A stretch of DNA of 64,000 nt from Sphagnum compactum (GCA_965153455.1 OZ234498.1:19406001-19470000); one strand, 5' to 3'. Counted from the first letter of the stretch, positions 36,336 to 49,960 are shown. A program made the numbers and translations. The notes: generated by a model from the sequence alone, not told the origin.

Positions 36336-38939
36336 ACATGCATTGTGTAACTTGTGCACATGAATTGATTAAGAAGTGTTTGTGAACTCATCACCTCATC
36401 TTTGTCTTCATCTTAAAGCTCCTTCACACCTTTTTTTTAATAGTGCATATAATGAAAAGGTGTGCCCCCAAGTTCTCCTACTTTCTATCTTTTTTTCTTT
36501 GCTTTCACTTCAAGGGGTGAACTTGGGCCATCTCAAAACAAATAAATTTAAACTTCAAATTGTAAAATTATTTTGTAAAATTCAAAAATGTAATGAAAAC
36601 ATAATTAATTTGCAATGGTGGCACACCACCTCACTTTCCATGGCCTTACCTGAATTTGGATGTGGGTCATTTTACCATGGACTTACTTGTATGTTATATG
36701 TATATTTTTTTAGTACCTAAGATTAATGCATGCCCTATATTAATTATATATTGGTTTTGAAAACAAACATGATCATATTGTAGAATTAATTAAATAATAA
36801 GTTTTTCCCAACAACTAATATATAGGACCCTATTTTTATTCACATATAACAAATCTCTTGATGAAGGTTATAAGAAATCACATAGCCCAACTTTTGGTTT
36901 TTATATTATTTATTGCATTTTGGTTATAGTGGATTGTGGTATGCCTACAATGAAAATGATGTCACATTAAATTAATAAAATATTTACAAAAAAATTGGAT
37001 ATTGAGATAAATCATAAATAGTGTGCACCAAAACCCCCAATTTTATTGAAACTAGGATTGTTCAATTAAAACTAAGACAAAAAATGTACATGCATAAAAT
37101 GGGGCTTGAAACTCATTTTATCACCATTTTTTGTCTTTTGGCATGCTTAGTTTTTAATTTGGTGCTTATTTTTGTGTATTATGCATCCATTATGTCTTCA
37201 TTGTTGTTTAATGATTATCTTTTTATGTATTTCTTTGCCCCAACCTTCAAAACTTGTGAACTTCACCCCCAATATCGAATTTTTTCCCCCCAAATTTCAC
37301 CCAATTTTATATGGATGCCCGTCATTTGGGGATCAAACAGTGATAAAGAGTGAAATTGAAGCTCAAAAACTAAGTGACTTTATGAGTAACTCTACTAAGT
37401 ATGTATATAAATGAACTTCACCCCCAATATTGATTTTTTTCCCCCCAAATTTCACCCAATTTTATATGGATACCCATCATTTGAGTCCATAATAATTATA
37501 TTGGTTGTCCTTACAACAATTTCTTTTTAAGGAATCAAAAGTACTGCATTAACTAACATAATTAGTTTCAAAAAAAATTATGGATAAATATTTTTTACAT
37601 TTATGTTTAGCAATCTTCATTGACTACATTTGATTAGATATAAACCATATGAAAACTTTCAAAGATGCAAAGTGCAAGTCACATGTGTAGAAAATAATTA
37701 TGCAAATTACATATCAAGTTGTCCATAAAAGCTTATTTAAACATTTTTTGCATTTTTGGTTTTGAAATAAAATATTGATTCACATCAATGTACACATGTA
37801 AAAAATCAAACATACAAATTAATATTTTAATTTGGACTATTCATTTTTTCTCACATTCTATCTAAATTTGTCCCATTTAAATTTTGGTGCATAATATTTA
37901 TGAAAAAAATCATGGAGTCCTTCTTGAAAGTGATACCTTGATCTTGAATGAGCCCTTATATGTTATTAAAAATTGAAACTTGTCTAAGAGGAATTTCACT
38001 ACATACTAGTAAATTTTCCTAACAAAACCAAACTTGCCAAGGAATTTATTAGATTTAAGCAAGTCTAGAGTTCCTAAGCCCCACTACAAATGCATTCTAC
38101 AAAACCTATTAAGAAGAATGAAAAGAAGTAAATGTGTTTTTTTAAAAATAATCATTTTGGACATAGTAATAGTTTTTTCAAGTTAAGTTGTTATCCTCAA
38201 TTTCTTTCTCTCCTCCACAACAATGATGAAAAATCCCTTGCCTCCTCTTCCTCCTCCACCTTTGATTGCAACTAAGATTATTTCTAAGATTATTAGGCAA
38301 GAAATAGTAACAAAGGATGCAAATTGTTTTCGTCATTACAAGGATGGGTCATGTTCGTGTGGTGATTAATGATGATGGTGATTGAAATTGGTATTATATG
38401 CCTAGTTAGTTTGGAAGATTATGCACATGCCTTAATGGTTAGAGTTGTTAGGCTAGTTGGAAAATAACTGTAAGCTTGAGCTTTCAAATTTGTGTTGGGT
38501 ACATTGACAAACTAAGGAGCTAGGGGTGCACCCTTAGTAAGGACTTCGATGACTACTTATTCTGAAATATTCTTGGTATATATTGGGAATATTTCATTTC
38601 GAAGTTGCAAAAAGTCATAAGAAAGTCCTTTTGATTCAAAAATATGTTACATTATACTCTTATGTGAATATGTGCTTTAAGAGTTTCTTCAAAATTATGT
38701 CATTTTCAAGTCTTCTAAGAATCATTTATGAACTTTTTCAAGCAATAAAAGCCCAGTTCAATTGACTAATTGTAACATTCCACAAAATTGCATCAACACA
38801 ACACAGAAAGACACCATTTTGTACTCAATGAAAAATTTGTTAGATCATTGAATTAAATATTTTGAACAACTTGAGGATACACCAATTCATCCATGTGTGT
38901 GTTATCATTGATTATGCTATAAAAAACAAATAGTAAAAA
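36336..38939. other. AT-rich intergenic DNA
   Basis: No gene is supported. It includes the direct repeat at 37,257-37,484. Several Phe/Leu-rich open frames arise from AT-rich sequence and have no domain. Confidence 0.4.
37257..37484. repeat. Direct repeat, two ~75-bp units
   Basis: Units at about 37,257-37,330 and 37,412-37,484 share GAACTTCACCCCCAATAT, a C-run, and ATTTCACCCAATTTTATATG. They differ at a few bases and lie about 155 bp apart. The origin is unknown. Confidence 0.7.
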
Positions 38940-40079
38940 CACTACTACAAATCATGACCTTATATAAGGTCCAACTTGACCAAAGTGTTTGATTTGACTA
39001 AGAGTGATGTCCATCTTGACTAGTGGGTTGGGACATGAAAGACATGTTTTATTTTTTACTAGTGCATTTGACATTTTTGACTAGGTGTAATCGGTCTAAT
39101 CAAAAGGGACAAACAAAAAAATAGGTTGGTCAAAATGACCATGCCTTAGTCAAATTGAACATATGGGTGAAAGCATGAAAAAAGGAACCAAGGAGTGTGT
39201 GGACAGTCTTTAAAAACTATTTTTTGAAAATTTGAAAAATCACCATGGGAACATTATATATCAAGAAAATTGTTTTATTTTTGAAATAAGTTTTTATACT
39301 TTCAAAGTTGCAATTATAAAATTTTCATGAAAATTCACCATGTTTCAAAAGTCCATTTATATGTTTAAAGCACTCAAAAAAAAAATTTGGACAAGTGGTT
39401 TTTTTGTATTAAAAGTTTTTTTCCCTTATCAAATGTTGACCAAATCATTTCAATTTTTTTGTGAACTTTAATACATTCCACAAGAGGGATCCATGTGTTC
39501 AAAACATTCAAAAAATAAAAATACACATATCGTTTTAGATCTTAATATTCGAATGTCCTTTTACACTATTATAATTTTGAATTTGTAATCATGGTTCAAA
39601 GTAAAGTTATAAATTTGACTATAATGTAAGGTTGGATGCAAAAATATTTGAGTTTTTATCATGTTATATGTCATATTTGGTCTCAAATTTGATATTCAGT
39701 TTAAAAATTATGTGAAAAATGCAATATAAACCAATAGAAAACTACCACATGGAAAATGTAATCCTTGGAAATGATTTAAACCTTGGTGTGATTGGCTCTT
39801 TTTTTATGCTTTCACCCATATTGATTTGACATTAATTAAATAGGCCTAGGTCAAGGCTACCTACATACTTCACATACATAATTAACTAACCTACTAGCTT
39901 ATTAATTAAGCCTAGGTTACCTACTTAACATAATTTGTAGTCTATTAATAAAACTTAGGTAATTATTATTTACCTAACTTATAAATAGTTTAAACTAGGT
40001 AGCCAAGTTAAGCCTAACAAGGTATGTAATTACTTAAAGGCCTAGTTCTAGGCTCATTAAATAGGTCAAATATACCTAG

Positions 40080-40290
40080 CCTATCTTCCTACCTTCCTAC
40101 TTTCCTACCTACTTACCTACCCATTTACCCTACCGTACTTACTTAAAACATACATATTTACCTTACTTACATACCTACCTTAACAACTAGCCAACCTACC
40201 TATTTAGATACCAACTTAGTCACCTTAACAACCTTTTTACCTCCTTCTCTACCTACCTACATACCTACCCAGATATACTTATTTACTTAC
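40080..40290. repeat. CCTACC simple repeat array
   Basis: Imperfect CCTACCTAC/CTTACC array in the left half of the CACTA-like element. It is opposed in orientation to the GGTAGG array at 42,870-43,045 in the right half. Confidence 0.7.
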
Positions 40291-42731
40291 CCTACATACT
40301 TAGAATTAGAAGAGCAATTAATATCACCTTGTTTGGCCTTTGCCCAAATTTAACAACTCCAAGGTTATGGCCAATATAGTATTAAAGGAAGTATTATAAG
40401 TGTTTCGACAAATATAAATTTCACCCAGTTTTAACTTGTCTTCTAGATGATGAAACAACTATTGGTTTATCGTTGAAAAGAGAAATGGAATACAAATCAC
40501 CATATTCGATAGGTAATGTACGTTTAAACCTTGTTATGACAACTTTGCATGATCTCCTCAACATACTGTTAAATAAAGATTTTAATATATCAATCCATCC
40601 ACAATGGTTTGATATGTTCACATTGTCTCATTAAACTCATTTTATTAACATTTCTTATGAAAAAATGATTTGCCATGTGACAATAACAATGAAGATGAAT
40701 TTGAAGAGTCATGAACAGGAAGGTATATTAACATATAAGCACACTATAGGGGGGTCACTTTGGGCACTTTCATGACATGTATGTAAATATATTTTTACAA
40801 AATGTATTGCATTTAATTTTGGGTTTCACTTTTAATGTTTAGGCTTGATATTTTGATTTTCACAATGTTAATGATATCTAATATTATTTTTTAAAAATAA
40901 TAATAAAACTTAAATTCAAGGAATACTGTGTATATTTATGGTATATATATTACAATAGAGCATGTTTTTATTTTTGGATTGCACTAAGTTTAGGTTTGAA
41001 TTAGTCAGCCAAAAATTGTTTGAAATGAGAATTTTAAAAATGACCCACCTCACATATTTTATCATCTTCCATTTGAAAATGATAGTTTGTCAAAATGTCA
41101 ATTCACCACATTATTTATGATCATCGTTCCCCAAAATACCCATTTGTGATATGATAATTATCAAACTTTTCACATGCCTCACAAACGTATTCCAATCATA
41201 TGGAATCACAATGTTTAATAGATACTACAAATTTCATAAAGACTAAAAACTATTTCAATCATTTTTTGAATATATTTGCATTTTTTAGTACATAGTGACA
41301 TACAACTTTTTACCACAAATATACTTTGAAATTGCATAATATAAGTTGGAAAAAGGAATTTGCTTTGCAATTGAATTCTTTGTGTGATAATCTACCATAT
41401 TATGCAAAACTTTTGGAAAATAATGCTTCAATATTACCATGGTTGAAGTTCAAACATGGATACCCATGGAAAACAATACAATGTGACAACATTTTTGGCC
41501 CCCCCATAGTGTGTTTTCACATGTGTAATATGGTACAAAACATTTTGTCTTTTAAACAAATTTATGATTACTTTGAAAATGTTATAACTATGGCACCATG
41601 TGAAAATTTGAAACATTGGATTTTTTCCAATACATTCATTGTGAATAATTGAATTTTCCAACATTATTTTTTAGTCAACCTCTTAGCAATAAAGGAACTA
41701 AAATGTCATTTCAAATAATTTTGCTTGATGGGAACTCTTGCATAAAAACCATGATTTTGCCATACACATACCAAACTTGTATTTCAAAGCTATAAAAATA
41801 TTGATCCATTGTGTAATATCATTTTCTTGGATTTGAGTATGTAAAACAAAACTTCTCGGATGTCAGTTTCAAACACATGAAGTCATTAACAAACAAAACT
41901 TAGAGGTTATATTACATTCCAATTTAGGATCCATGGATCTTTCATGAATATGTACTTCACTTAATTATTTAAGTCAATTAAAAAAAATGTATTTGCAATG
42001 ATACATCCATTAGGTCCCCCAACATTTGTGTCACATTCATTAGCACGTTGAGAGTAAATTGCCCCCTTTGTTACAATGTTTATATGATTTTAACAATAAA
42101 AAACTTGGATTGAACGTGCCATTTGATAAACTAGAAATGAAACACATTACAGGTCTTATACGATGTAATCCTATTACATGCGCTTATTCTATGACCATTA
42201 CATAAAATGTTTTCAAAAATTATGCATGAAAGATGATATGATTTTTGGACCTTTGTTGGATTTTTCTTTGTTACTGAATTTCAAAACCATGGAAATGAAC
42301 ATGATCATGGACTTTTATGTGTTGCAAATGCCCCAACATATTATTTGGAGTTTAATAAAATAATTGAAAATTTGTGGATAAGAATATTACATGTGATAGC
42401 TCAATAAATTATCACCAAACCTTCATGAGATTCAAAGACATAATCATACAAAAACTTGTAGGAAGAAAAATCAAAGTATTTGTTGTTTGAATTTTCCATG
42501 GCCCCTTATGGAAGAAACATATATTCTTGAACCAATACCACTTGGAAATCTATCCCCTTTGGAAAAAAAACATGTTTAAATGAAATCAACAACAATTTTT
42601 TTGATGTGCTTAAAATCAAATGGACCTACAAACAACACCAACTATGCCATGCACAACATTCAGAATTAATCCCATTCCTACCCTACCTACCTTAGCCCCT
42701 TAAGCATGTACATAGGTTATAATTAATGTTA

Positions 42732-42790
42732 GGAATTGAACCCTTGACCTCCCCAATGATAAACCAAGTCTTTAACCAATGGACCACACC
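42732..42790 (-). repeat. tRNA-derived SINE head, copy 2
   Basis: On the minus strand, an A-box-like TGGTCCATTGGTTAAAGAC is followed about 35 bases later by the B-box-like GGTTCAATTCC, preceded by AGGTCAAG. Copy 3 at 48,398 shares the GGTCAAGGG lead-in to its B box, so the two look like one family. No full tRNA fold is seen. Confidence 0.55.
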
Positions 42791-42869
42791 ATCAAAAAGA
42801 GTTCAATTTTTGTTAATTTTTTAATTTCACATGTTTATTTTGACACTTCATTACAAAATTATGAGGTAT

Positions 42870-43045
42870 GAAGGTAAGTAGGTTGTAGGAGATAGGTGGG
42901 TGGGTGGGTGGGTAGTATGTAAGTAGGTAGGTAGGTGGGTGGGTATTTAGGTACATGGTACATGTATGTAAGTAGGTGTGTGGGAAGGTAGGTAAGTAAT
43001 ACATCCATGTAGGTAGGTAGGTGGGTGGGTAGGTAGGTAGGTTGT
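42870..43045. repeat. GGTAGG/GGTGGG simple repeat array
   Basis: Imperfect array of GTAGGTAGGTGGGTGGG words near the right end of the CACTA-like element. It is the reverse-orientation counterpart of the array at 40,080. Confidence 0.75.
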
Positions 43046-43419
43046 AAAATTGTAAGTGGGAGGTAGAAATATGTATGTAATAGGCATAAGATGTCCCATT
43101 TGACTAAAAAGCATTGGTCATTTTGACTAATGATGTCAATTTCTTATGTTCAATTTGATTAAATGTCCCATTTAACCAAAACCCATTGGCCATTTTGACT
43201 AAGGTTGTCTAATTTGACTAAATGTATTGGTCAAATAAGTCACCCTAGTCAAGTTGATTGGTAAAAAAATACATGCTTCGCCCCTAATCAAAATGGACAT
43301 GTCCATTAGTCAAAAAAGATCAGTTAGTCGACTTGAACCGTTCAAAAAACCATGTTTTGTAGTAGTGGCAGTTGTATCAAAATTTTGCTTATTAAACATT
43401 AAGCCATGTTGAATAATTG

Positions 43420-45874
43420 TTTATTGTTTCACAGTAGAAAATATTTGTTCCATCATGGTGGAAATATACTTTTGACTTTTCAATAACTCATCATGACTAG
43501 ATTTCAGCTCCTTTATTGTCTTTCACATAGCCTCCTGACTAGTTTTCAATTCCTCAGTTATCTTTTATATCTCCTCATGATTGGTGTCCATCAACTTTTG
43601 CATCTCCAATTGGTTGGCTTCCATAATATCTAAATTACCTCAAGCTCATCAATAAGCCCAATGTTTTCTGACTTGCCATCATTTGGCATACAACCATCTT
43701 GTACTACAGACCAAAGTACCACCCATTAGGCACAACTTTATGGGAAAAAAAATCCTATTTATAAATGGATTGTTAAGTGGACCATGATATTATTCATGTA
43801 GGTAGTAAGTAGCCACCTAAAATGGAAATGGCATCTGTCTTAGCCACAAAATAATTTGATGAGCCAACATTGACAAAAATGTGGCCTCATAACAAAAAAT
43901 TAACAAGGATTATCTAACCTCATCCCCAACATGTTCCACTTCAACCCCTTTTCCATTTTTATATACTTTTGTCTTTTTCACACTCAACTTGGATTTCAAC
44001 CAAAGTGGGGGCCTTACCTAACTCAATTTCTTGTAGTCCCATTCAAAATCCCGAGAAGCACCAAGGGAAAGGAAACAATTAGATTAAATGAGGTGAAATA
44101 ACACAACACTTCATAAATAAACATGCCAATCTAATTAAAATTTCAAGCACACTTGACAGTCCAAGCCAAATATTCCAAGGTCCAAATTCTTTAAGGAGTA
44201 CCAAAATATTGTCACGTTGTCACCCTTTTTGTACTATTTTACATAATCATATTTGACCATGTAAAGACACAAAATGGATGAGATTGATGGAATCTAAAAT
44301 TGTAATGGTTTAAAATATGATATTTATAAGTAATTTGACACATTTTGACTCATTAATATTCACGAGGATCAAAATATAAGACAAAAAAGGACTCCATTAA
44401 GGACTAGGTCCTTTTTGTCCTTAATGGTAAACCTTAAAGAATTTGGACCCTCCAATCACATCTTCGACATTTTTCATTTACAACAAATTGTTTAATGTTC
44501 TAGGATTGTATATGATCTATATTTTAGAACATTCTATCAAACAGCCAACAAAAAGACCCAAAAAATCATTTTTGCCCCTCTCAATGGAGTTTCACATGGT
44601 CAAACCAAAGGCAAGTCTAACAAGTCTACATAATTCTAATGAAGAAAAGGGATTTAAAGAAAAACTAATAAACATGGAACCTTAGCATTTGGAATCTTCT
44701 AATTAGACTTACCAGTTTTTTTCCAAGCCCAATTTTACTTACACGTCCAATACAGCTTGCAATCTTTTGCATGCCTCTTACTCTAGTCATTTTGTTAGCC
44801 CTTGCAACATTCTCCTCTAGGGCCAACACTTCCTTCAATTGGTTCCAATGTAATTTAGGACAATTCCGAGGTCTGTCCATGCCCTCTTCAATTTATTTAT
44901 TTAGGTAGCCACGCCTACCTTTTGAAACAATGGCCATTTGGTCCTTAACATGCTTGTATGCAAGTGGGTAGTTGAGGTACTCAAACAACTGATCCAAAGC
45001 ATCTTTGATTGCCTCCATTTCTTCAATTGGTTGCTTGTGTATATCATCAATTGTAGGATTTAACTTCAAACCATAGCCTCGAAATGCAGTCGACCAACTT
45101 GTCCTGCCACCACCTCCAAGCCTACCATTTGCATTGCAATGCACAACTAGCACTACCTCAAAACCTAAAGTAGCCAGCTCAATCCCTAACCTTTTCATTA
45201 CTTAATCCATCTATCGACCCTGAGTTTTTTGTTCACTTGCCCTACTCCTAACCCCTGATGACAACACCCCACTATCCAGTTGGGTTGAAGTAGCTCCACA
45301 TGTACTTGATGTAACACCAGCCCAACTATGTTTTCTGATTGTCGCGGTTGGGCCTATAGGGGTTGTGGGGATGCAACCTATAAAACCTACTTCTTGTGAA
45401 AGGTGCCCAGATGTCCCTCCTACTGAAGCAAATGTTAGCCAATTATTTCTTATAGTATGCGCATTAAAAAAGCTTATTGATTCATGTAACAGTGCCATTT
45501 CAAACCATCTTGGTAGCATTGGGGTGGGGTTTACTAATTGTTGTACTGGTGACCTTATAGACTAAACTCCATGCATCTATTGCATGGTTGGAGGCACCAT
45601 GTTTGTAGTAGCAAGACCAGGTTGCCATCCAAGTGGTGGTGGTGGGGGGGTTAAACTTGGTGTTTGAATTGTAGTTTAAACCCTACTAGGTTGTTTGTTG
45701 GTGTGGGACAGTAGTATCGGCAGGTTGTTGGCTTGTTGGGGGAGCTACGTATTAATTAGGAATGGACCAACTAGGAGGTAGGGGCCAATTAGGAGGTAAG
45801 GGCCAATTGGCCAGAGGCCATTGCCACACCTGGGGCCAAGATGTAAAAGTAGGGTTTTGGTTTGATGGAGCCAT
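43420..45874 (-). pseudogene. Broken coding region of unknown family
   Basis: Reading leftwards, a possible start at 45,874 gives a Trp/Pro/Asn-rich stretch (ANWPLPPNWPLPPSW) that ends in stops. A second block runs in one frame from 45,519 to 44,665, broken by TAG and TAA near 45,200-45,213 and a TAA at 44,893-44,895. A 273-bp MITE (44,178-44,450) comes next. Last is a Glu/Lys/Met-rich heptad-like stretch at about 43,640-43,420 (KLMDTNHEEI, ELKTSQEAM) with stops, suggesting a coiled coil. These may be parts of one gene or transposon ORF, but the joins are not proven. I do not recognise the family. The CACTA-like element ends just beyond it at 43,367. Confidence 0.45.
44178..44450. mobile_element. 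MITE with 4-bp TSD, copy B
   Basis: A 273-bp element with inverted ends: the left end has GGTCCAAATTCTTTAAGGAG and the right end CCTTAAAGAATTTGGACCC. It is flanked by the direct repeat TCCA (44,174-44,177 and 44,451-44,454). It matches copy A at 9017-9275 in reverse orientation, including ACCATGTA-AGACACA inside. No protein is encoded. Confidence 0.85.
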
Positions 45875-45959
45875 TGCAGCAAGAACTGTTGGGTATTGAG
45901 GTTGACCTTCCAAAAATCATATGTGAGAAACAAAACACAAATCAACCACTTCATGACTA

Positions 45960-47355
45960 AATAACACCCTAATTAAACTTGAAATATATCCAATCTTGAT
46001 TAATTATAAGGTTTACTAACATGGTTGAGGAATTACTACTACATAAGCAACATAGAAGGAACTAAGGAACTACTAATGCAAACCAAAAAGAATTGTAGTG
46101 CTCTCTAGAACAAAAAGCTAGTTTGCATTAAGGTGGTTGATTCAGGAGGTTGTGCCATAGTTGTAGGTTCTACAACCATGTCCATGGCTTGTGGTCCCTT
46201 GTCATCCCCTCGTAAAAAAAACAAGATGACTCTTGGTATGAAGGGGCACAAGATCTAACAATTGGTTGTGTTTTTTCCTTGCACCAAATTGGATGTTCGC
46301 ATTTTCCATCATCTTATGTTTAGCTGCAATTTTGGCTTTGCACCCATCAAGATCACAAGCACTTGATTAAAACTAATGAGATTTTAAGTTATAATTCTAC
46401 TTGAAGCATTGGCATTAGCTAGTCATGTATATACAATACTTGATTAAATGATTTTCATCAAGCACTATAAGCCATACACTTTGCACCTCATATCTTTAAT
46501 TCCCTACTTTCACATGGATAAACGTGTGGCTACTCATAAAACCTAATAGTAAGGAGGGCTTTAAAATTACAAGAAAATATAGCCAAGCTTTGAAAAAAGT
46601 AGGAAGTGGAAAGTTGATGATTGAAACTAGAAATGAAGATACAAAAATATTGGTTGGTGTAGATGCATATCATAAATTTTAATGTAGTATTCCTTAAGCA
46701 ATTTAACCCTCTTAAATTTGTTTGAACTTCAAGGTCAGTGAATAAACTCTATAGTTTGCCCCTTTAAAAACCTTAATGTATTCAACAATTTTTTGCTGCT
46801 TTGGAATTTTAAATCATATATTGCCAAGCTGTGGAACCATAAACTAAAAAACCATAAACTGTACAGTTCAAGAGTCTAAATGTAATGAGTACATGTTTAT
46901 GGTGTTGTTCCTTACGGGTATTTGCAAGCTAAAGTGGCTCAGTTTTGACCAAGAACTGAGTCCATAGTAGTGTTTTTAAAAAAGGTGACTATCCAAGAAA
47001 GGAAAGCCATTGGATTTTTTTGGCTCAAATCAATCTAGGTCGTTCTTTTATGGCATAGGCTAGGCCGGTAGGCTAAAATGTGTAGTAAGGAATAGGTAGG
47101 GTAGGCACCTACTACCGATGTGAAGCGGGCTTTTCAAATTTCGTAAGTGTCTCGACTAAACTAACAATCATGATGATTGTCAACATTGTTTTCATTTAGG
47201 ATGTTAGTCCGTACGATTCGTTTTAGGTCACGCCATCTTTTTTGTTTTGTAGTTCAAGGTTTACTAGCTTGGAAATGATGGCATGGTAGGGCCTACCTTC
47301 AAGTAGTTGCAAATCTTATAACTAGAGAAGAGTGAAGTAGGACTGTGAGGCACAT
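45960..47355. other. Intergenic DNA, no gene supported
   Basis: AT-rich sequence between two broken coding regions on opposite strands. I see no further domain. A GT...TAG intron preceding the next coding block is possible but not determinable. Confidence 0.35.
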
Positions 47356-47934
47356 TTGAAAGGTCAAAGGTTGGGTTTTGCTGCTTCTTTGTATGTTCCT
47401 ATACTTGTGCTTGGAGATGGTGGTCCAATTTCCAAAAAGGAATTCACAAAAAAATACCAACTTAGTTGTGAAGGTTTGAGCCCAAAGCATGTGAAAGTGC
47501 CAAGGGACATTTCTTTGGAAGAAATTAGCAATTTTTTTGGTCCTATTGTGAACAAGAATGGTTACAACTATGAGTTCACAAAAGACCCTTTGTTTATTGA
47601 AGAGATAGAAACATTGTGGATGGTGGTACACCAAAAGCCGTGTATGTTAACATCACAATTGATATCATTAAGAATGGCTAGAAGGTTCGTGTGTGAGAAG
47701 ATGGGGAAAAAAATGAACTAGGTTATGTATGCAGAATGGACAAATAGTGAGCAACAACACCGAAAGGTAGGGACATCAAAACAAATGCCGGATGTGCTCT
47801 GCTTTGATGAAGAAGATGATGATGGGCTACATGCACAAGAGATGCCTATACAAGTAGCTCTAGAATGCACAAGTCTGCTTCACCTTCACCCTCAAGGTTT
47901 TTTTTTTTCTTTTTGCAAACTCAATGACTATTAA
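47356..47934 (+). pseudogene. Unknown gene relic, 5' block
   Basis: One frame of about 190 codons with a single TAG near 47,719 and protein-like composition, including HVKVPRDISLEEISNFFGP and an acidic CFDEEDDDG stretch. It ends just before the CACTA element at 47,955. It shares strand with the coding blocks at 50,905-53,578 and may be an upstream exon of the same broken gene; that link is inferred from position only. I do not recognise a domain. Confidence 0.4.
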
Positions 47935-48397
47935 TTGATGTCAACCTAAAGCTTCACTACTAGGAAATGCATCCTAGTTCACTATGGGTTTCACTAGATT
48001 TTTGAGTGAATTTAGACAATTTTACCTAATGAAATTGTTTAACCCCCTAATGAACGGGACTACTTACTACGGACAATGACTTGTTTCATTAGTACCTAGT
48101 GAAACAAGGTTATTCTTAAGTGAAATACAAATTTACCAAACCATTCACTTGCTAGTTAATTAACTAACCAGTATGGAAATTAATTAAATTTTATTTATTT
48201 AATATATAATATTATTGATAATTTCATGATTTTTAAAGCCTATTATTTATTGACACGTGTCACTACCTACGCTAGGTTAAAAACTTAGCCTAGGTAGGTA
48301 GGTAGGCCACGTAATCAACTTAGGCACCTAACCTAAGAATTCGATAAAAGAATATTCGATCAACATACCATTCTTGACCACACACAACACCACCCAT

Positions 48398-48455
48398 GAG
48401 GTTTGATCCCTTGACCTTTGGAATGGGGGCAAACACCTTTACCATCAAACCACCC
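48398..48455 (-). repeat. tRNA-derived SINE head, copy 3
   Basis: On the minus strand, an A-box-like GGTGGTTTGATGGTAAAGG is followed by the B-box-like GGGATCAAACC preceded by AAGGTCAA. It resembles copy 2 at 42,732. It lies inside the CACTA element, so it was either carried along or inserted later. Confidence 0.5.
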
Positions 48456-48779
48456 AACTTGTTGTGATAATATGTTACCTTACATTTTATTTATCGAATA
48501 TTTCATTTTAAACATTACAAAAACATAAACTTTGAAAATTCATATCTTATTGAATTTTTTTTCAAATGAAATGATTCGAGTTTATTTTTTGTAAATATTC
48601 AATAATGTACATAATTAAATTTATTTCCTTTTGAAAGTTTAAAATCATTTGAATAAAAATAAAATTGAATATCATTATTCAATAACATTTCAATGACCAT
48701 TCTTTTGAATTTTATTTTTTAGTAAATGGATTTCTTTTTGTTAATATAATAATATTACCTATGTTCAACTACTTTCAAT

Positions 48780-49960
48780 TATTATATGACTATTTTTCAT
48801 TAATTTAAATTATTTCACCCTACATCATTTACGGCTATTTTAAATTACTTTTGGTTATTTTTGGCGTTTTTACCCTATGCTACTTTTGGTTATTTTAAGT
48901 TATTTTTGGTTATTTTAACTTATTTCACCTTAAGCTATTTTCAGCTATTATAAGTTTTTTTTGTCTATTTTATGTTATTTTTGACTATTGTAGATTATTT
49001 CAATTTAGACTACTTGCAGTTATTATAAATTACTTTTGGTTATTTTAACTTATTTCACCTTAGGCTATTTTCAGCTATTGTAAGTTTTTTTTGTATATTC
49101 TATGTTTTTTTTGCTATTGTAAATTATTTCAATTTAGATTACTTGTAGTTATTTTAAGTTACTTTTGGCTATTGAAAATTATTTCACCTTAAGTTATTTT
49201 TGTTTATTATAAACTATTTCACCTTAAATTATTTTTGGCAATCTTAAACAATTATAATATATGGCTATTGGTTGTTCTTTTATTAATGTTATTGGTGGTT
49301 ATTAATGGCTATTGGTACCTATTATATTTGTGACTATTAATGTTTTTTAGTGGTTATTCTATTAATAGTTATTGGTGGTTATTCTATTAATGGCCATTAG
49401 TAGTTATTCTATTGGTGGCTATTGGTGGCTATTATATAAATGGTTACTGGTGGCTATTATATTAATGGCTACTGGTGGCTATTTTATTAATGGCTATTGG
49501 TGGCTATTCTATTAATGGTTATTGGTGGTTATTCTATTAATGGCTATTCGTGGTTAATGTATTAATGACTATTGTGGTTATTCTATTAATGGTTATTCAT
49601 GATTAATCTATTAATGGCTATTGGTGGTTATTCTACTAATGGCCATTCGTGATTAATCTATTAATGGCTATTGGTGGTTATTCTATTATGGCTATTGGTG
49701 GCTATTTTATTAATGGATGGTTGTGGGTATTATATTAATGACTACTAGTGATTATTTCGTTGTAAGCCATTGATGGTTATTTTATTGGTGGTTATTGATG
49801 GCTATTTTATTAATGGTTATTAATGGTTATTGTATTATAAGTTATTGTTGGTTGTTATATGTTATATTACAACTATTAGTGATTATTGTATTATAAATTA
49901 TTGTCGGATATTCTATGTTATAATATCATAGACTATTAGTAGTTATTATATTGTAGGGTA
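48780..49960. repeat. Degenerate tandem repeat array in CACTA element
   Basis: The first part (to about 49,260) repeats words like GGTTATTTTAACTTATTTCACC. The second part (about 49,270-49,900) is a 24-25-bp unit close to GGCTATTGGTGGTTATTCTA plus TTAAT, present in about 25 imperfect copies. No coding potential. Confidence 0.8.

Larger units (their letters stand above)
38940..43367. mobile_element. CACTA-like element, ~4.4 kb
   Basis: The left end CACTACTACAAATCATG (38,940) and the right end CATGTTTTGTAGTAGTG (ending 43,367) form a 17-bp inverted repeat with one mismatch. Both ends carry many copies of a TTGACTA/TTGACCA-like word in both orientations (38,960-39,180 and 43,090-43,340), the subterminal repeat pattern of CACTA transposons. 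The interior holds opposed CCTACC and GGTAGG arrays, a tRNA-like SINE head and short open frames, the best at 41,326-41,652, with no recognisable transposase. The flanking triplets differ (AAA and GCA), so target duplication is not proven. It is probably non-autonomous or decayed. Confidence 0.65.

Noticed and set aside
42732-42790. Intact tRNA gene
   Set aside because: A- and B-box-like words are present but no paired acceptor stem or anticodon arm could be drawn, so it is called a SINE head.
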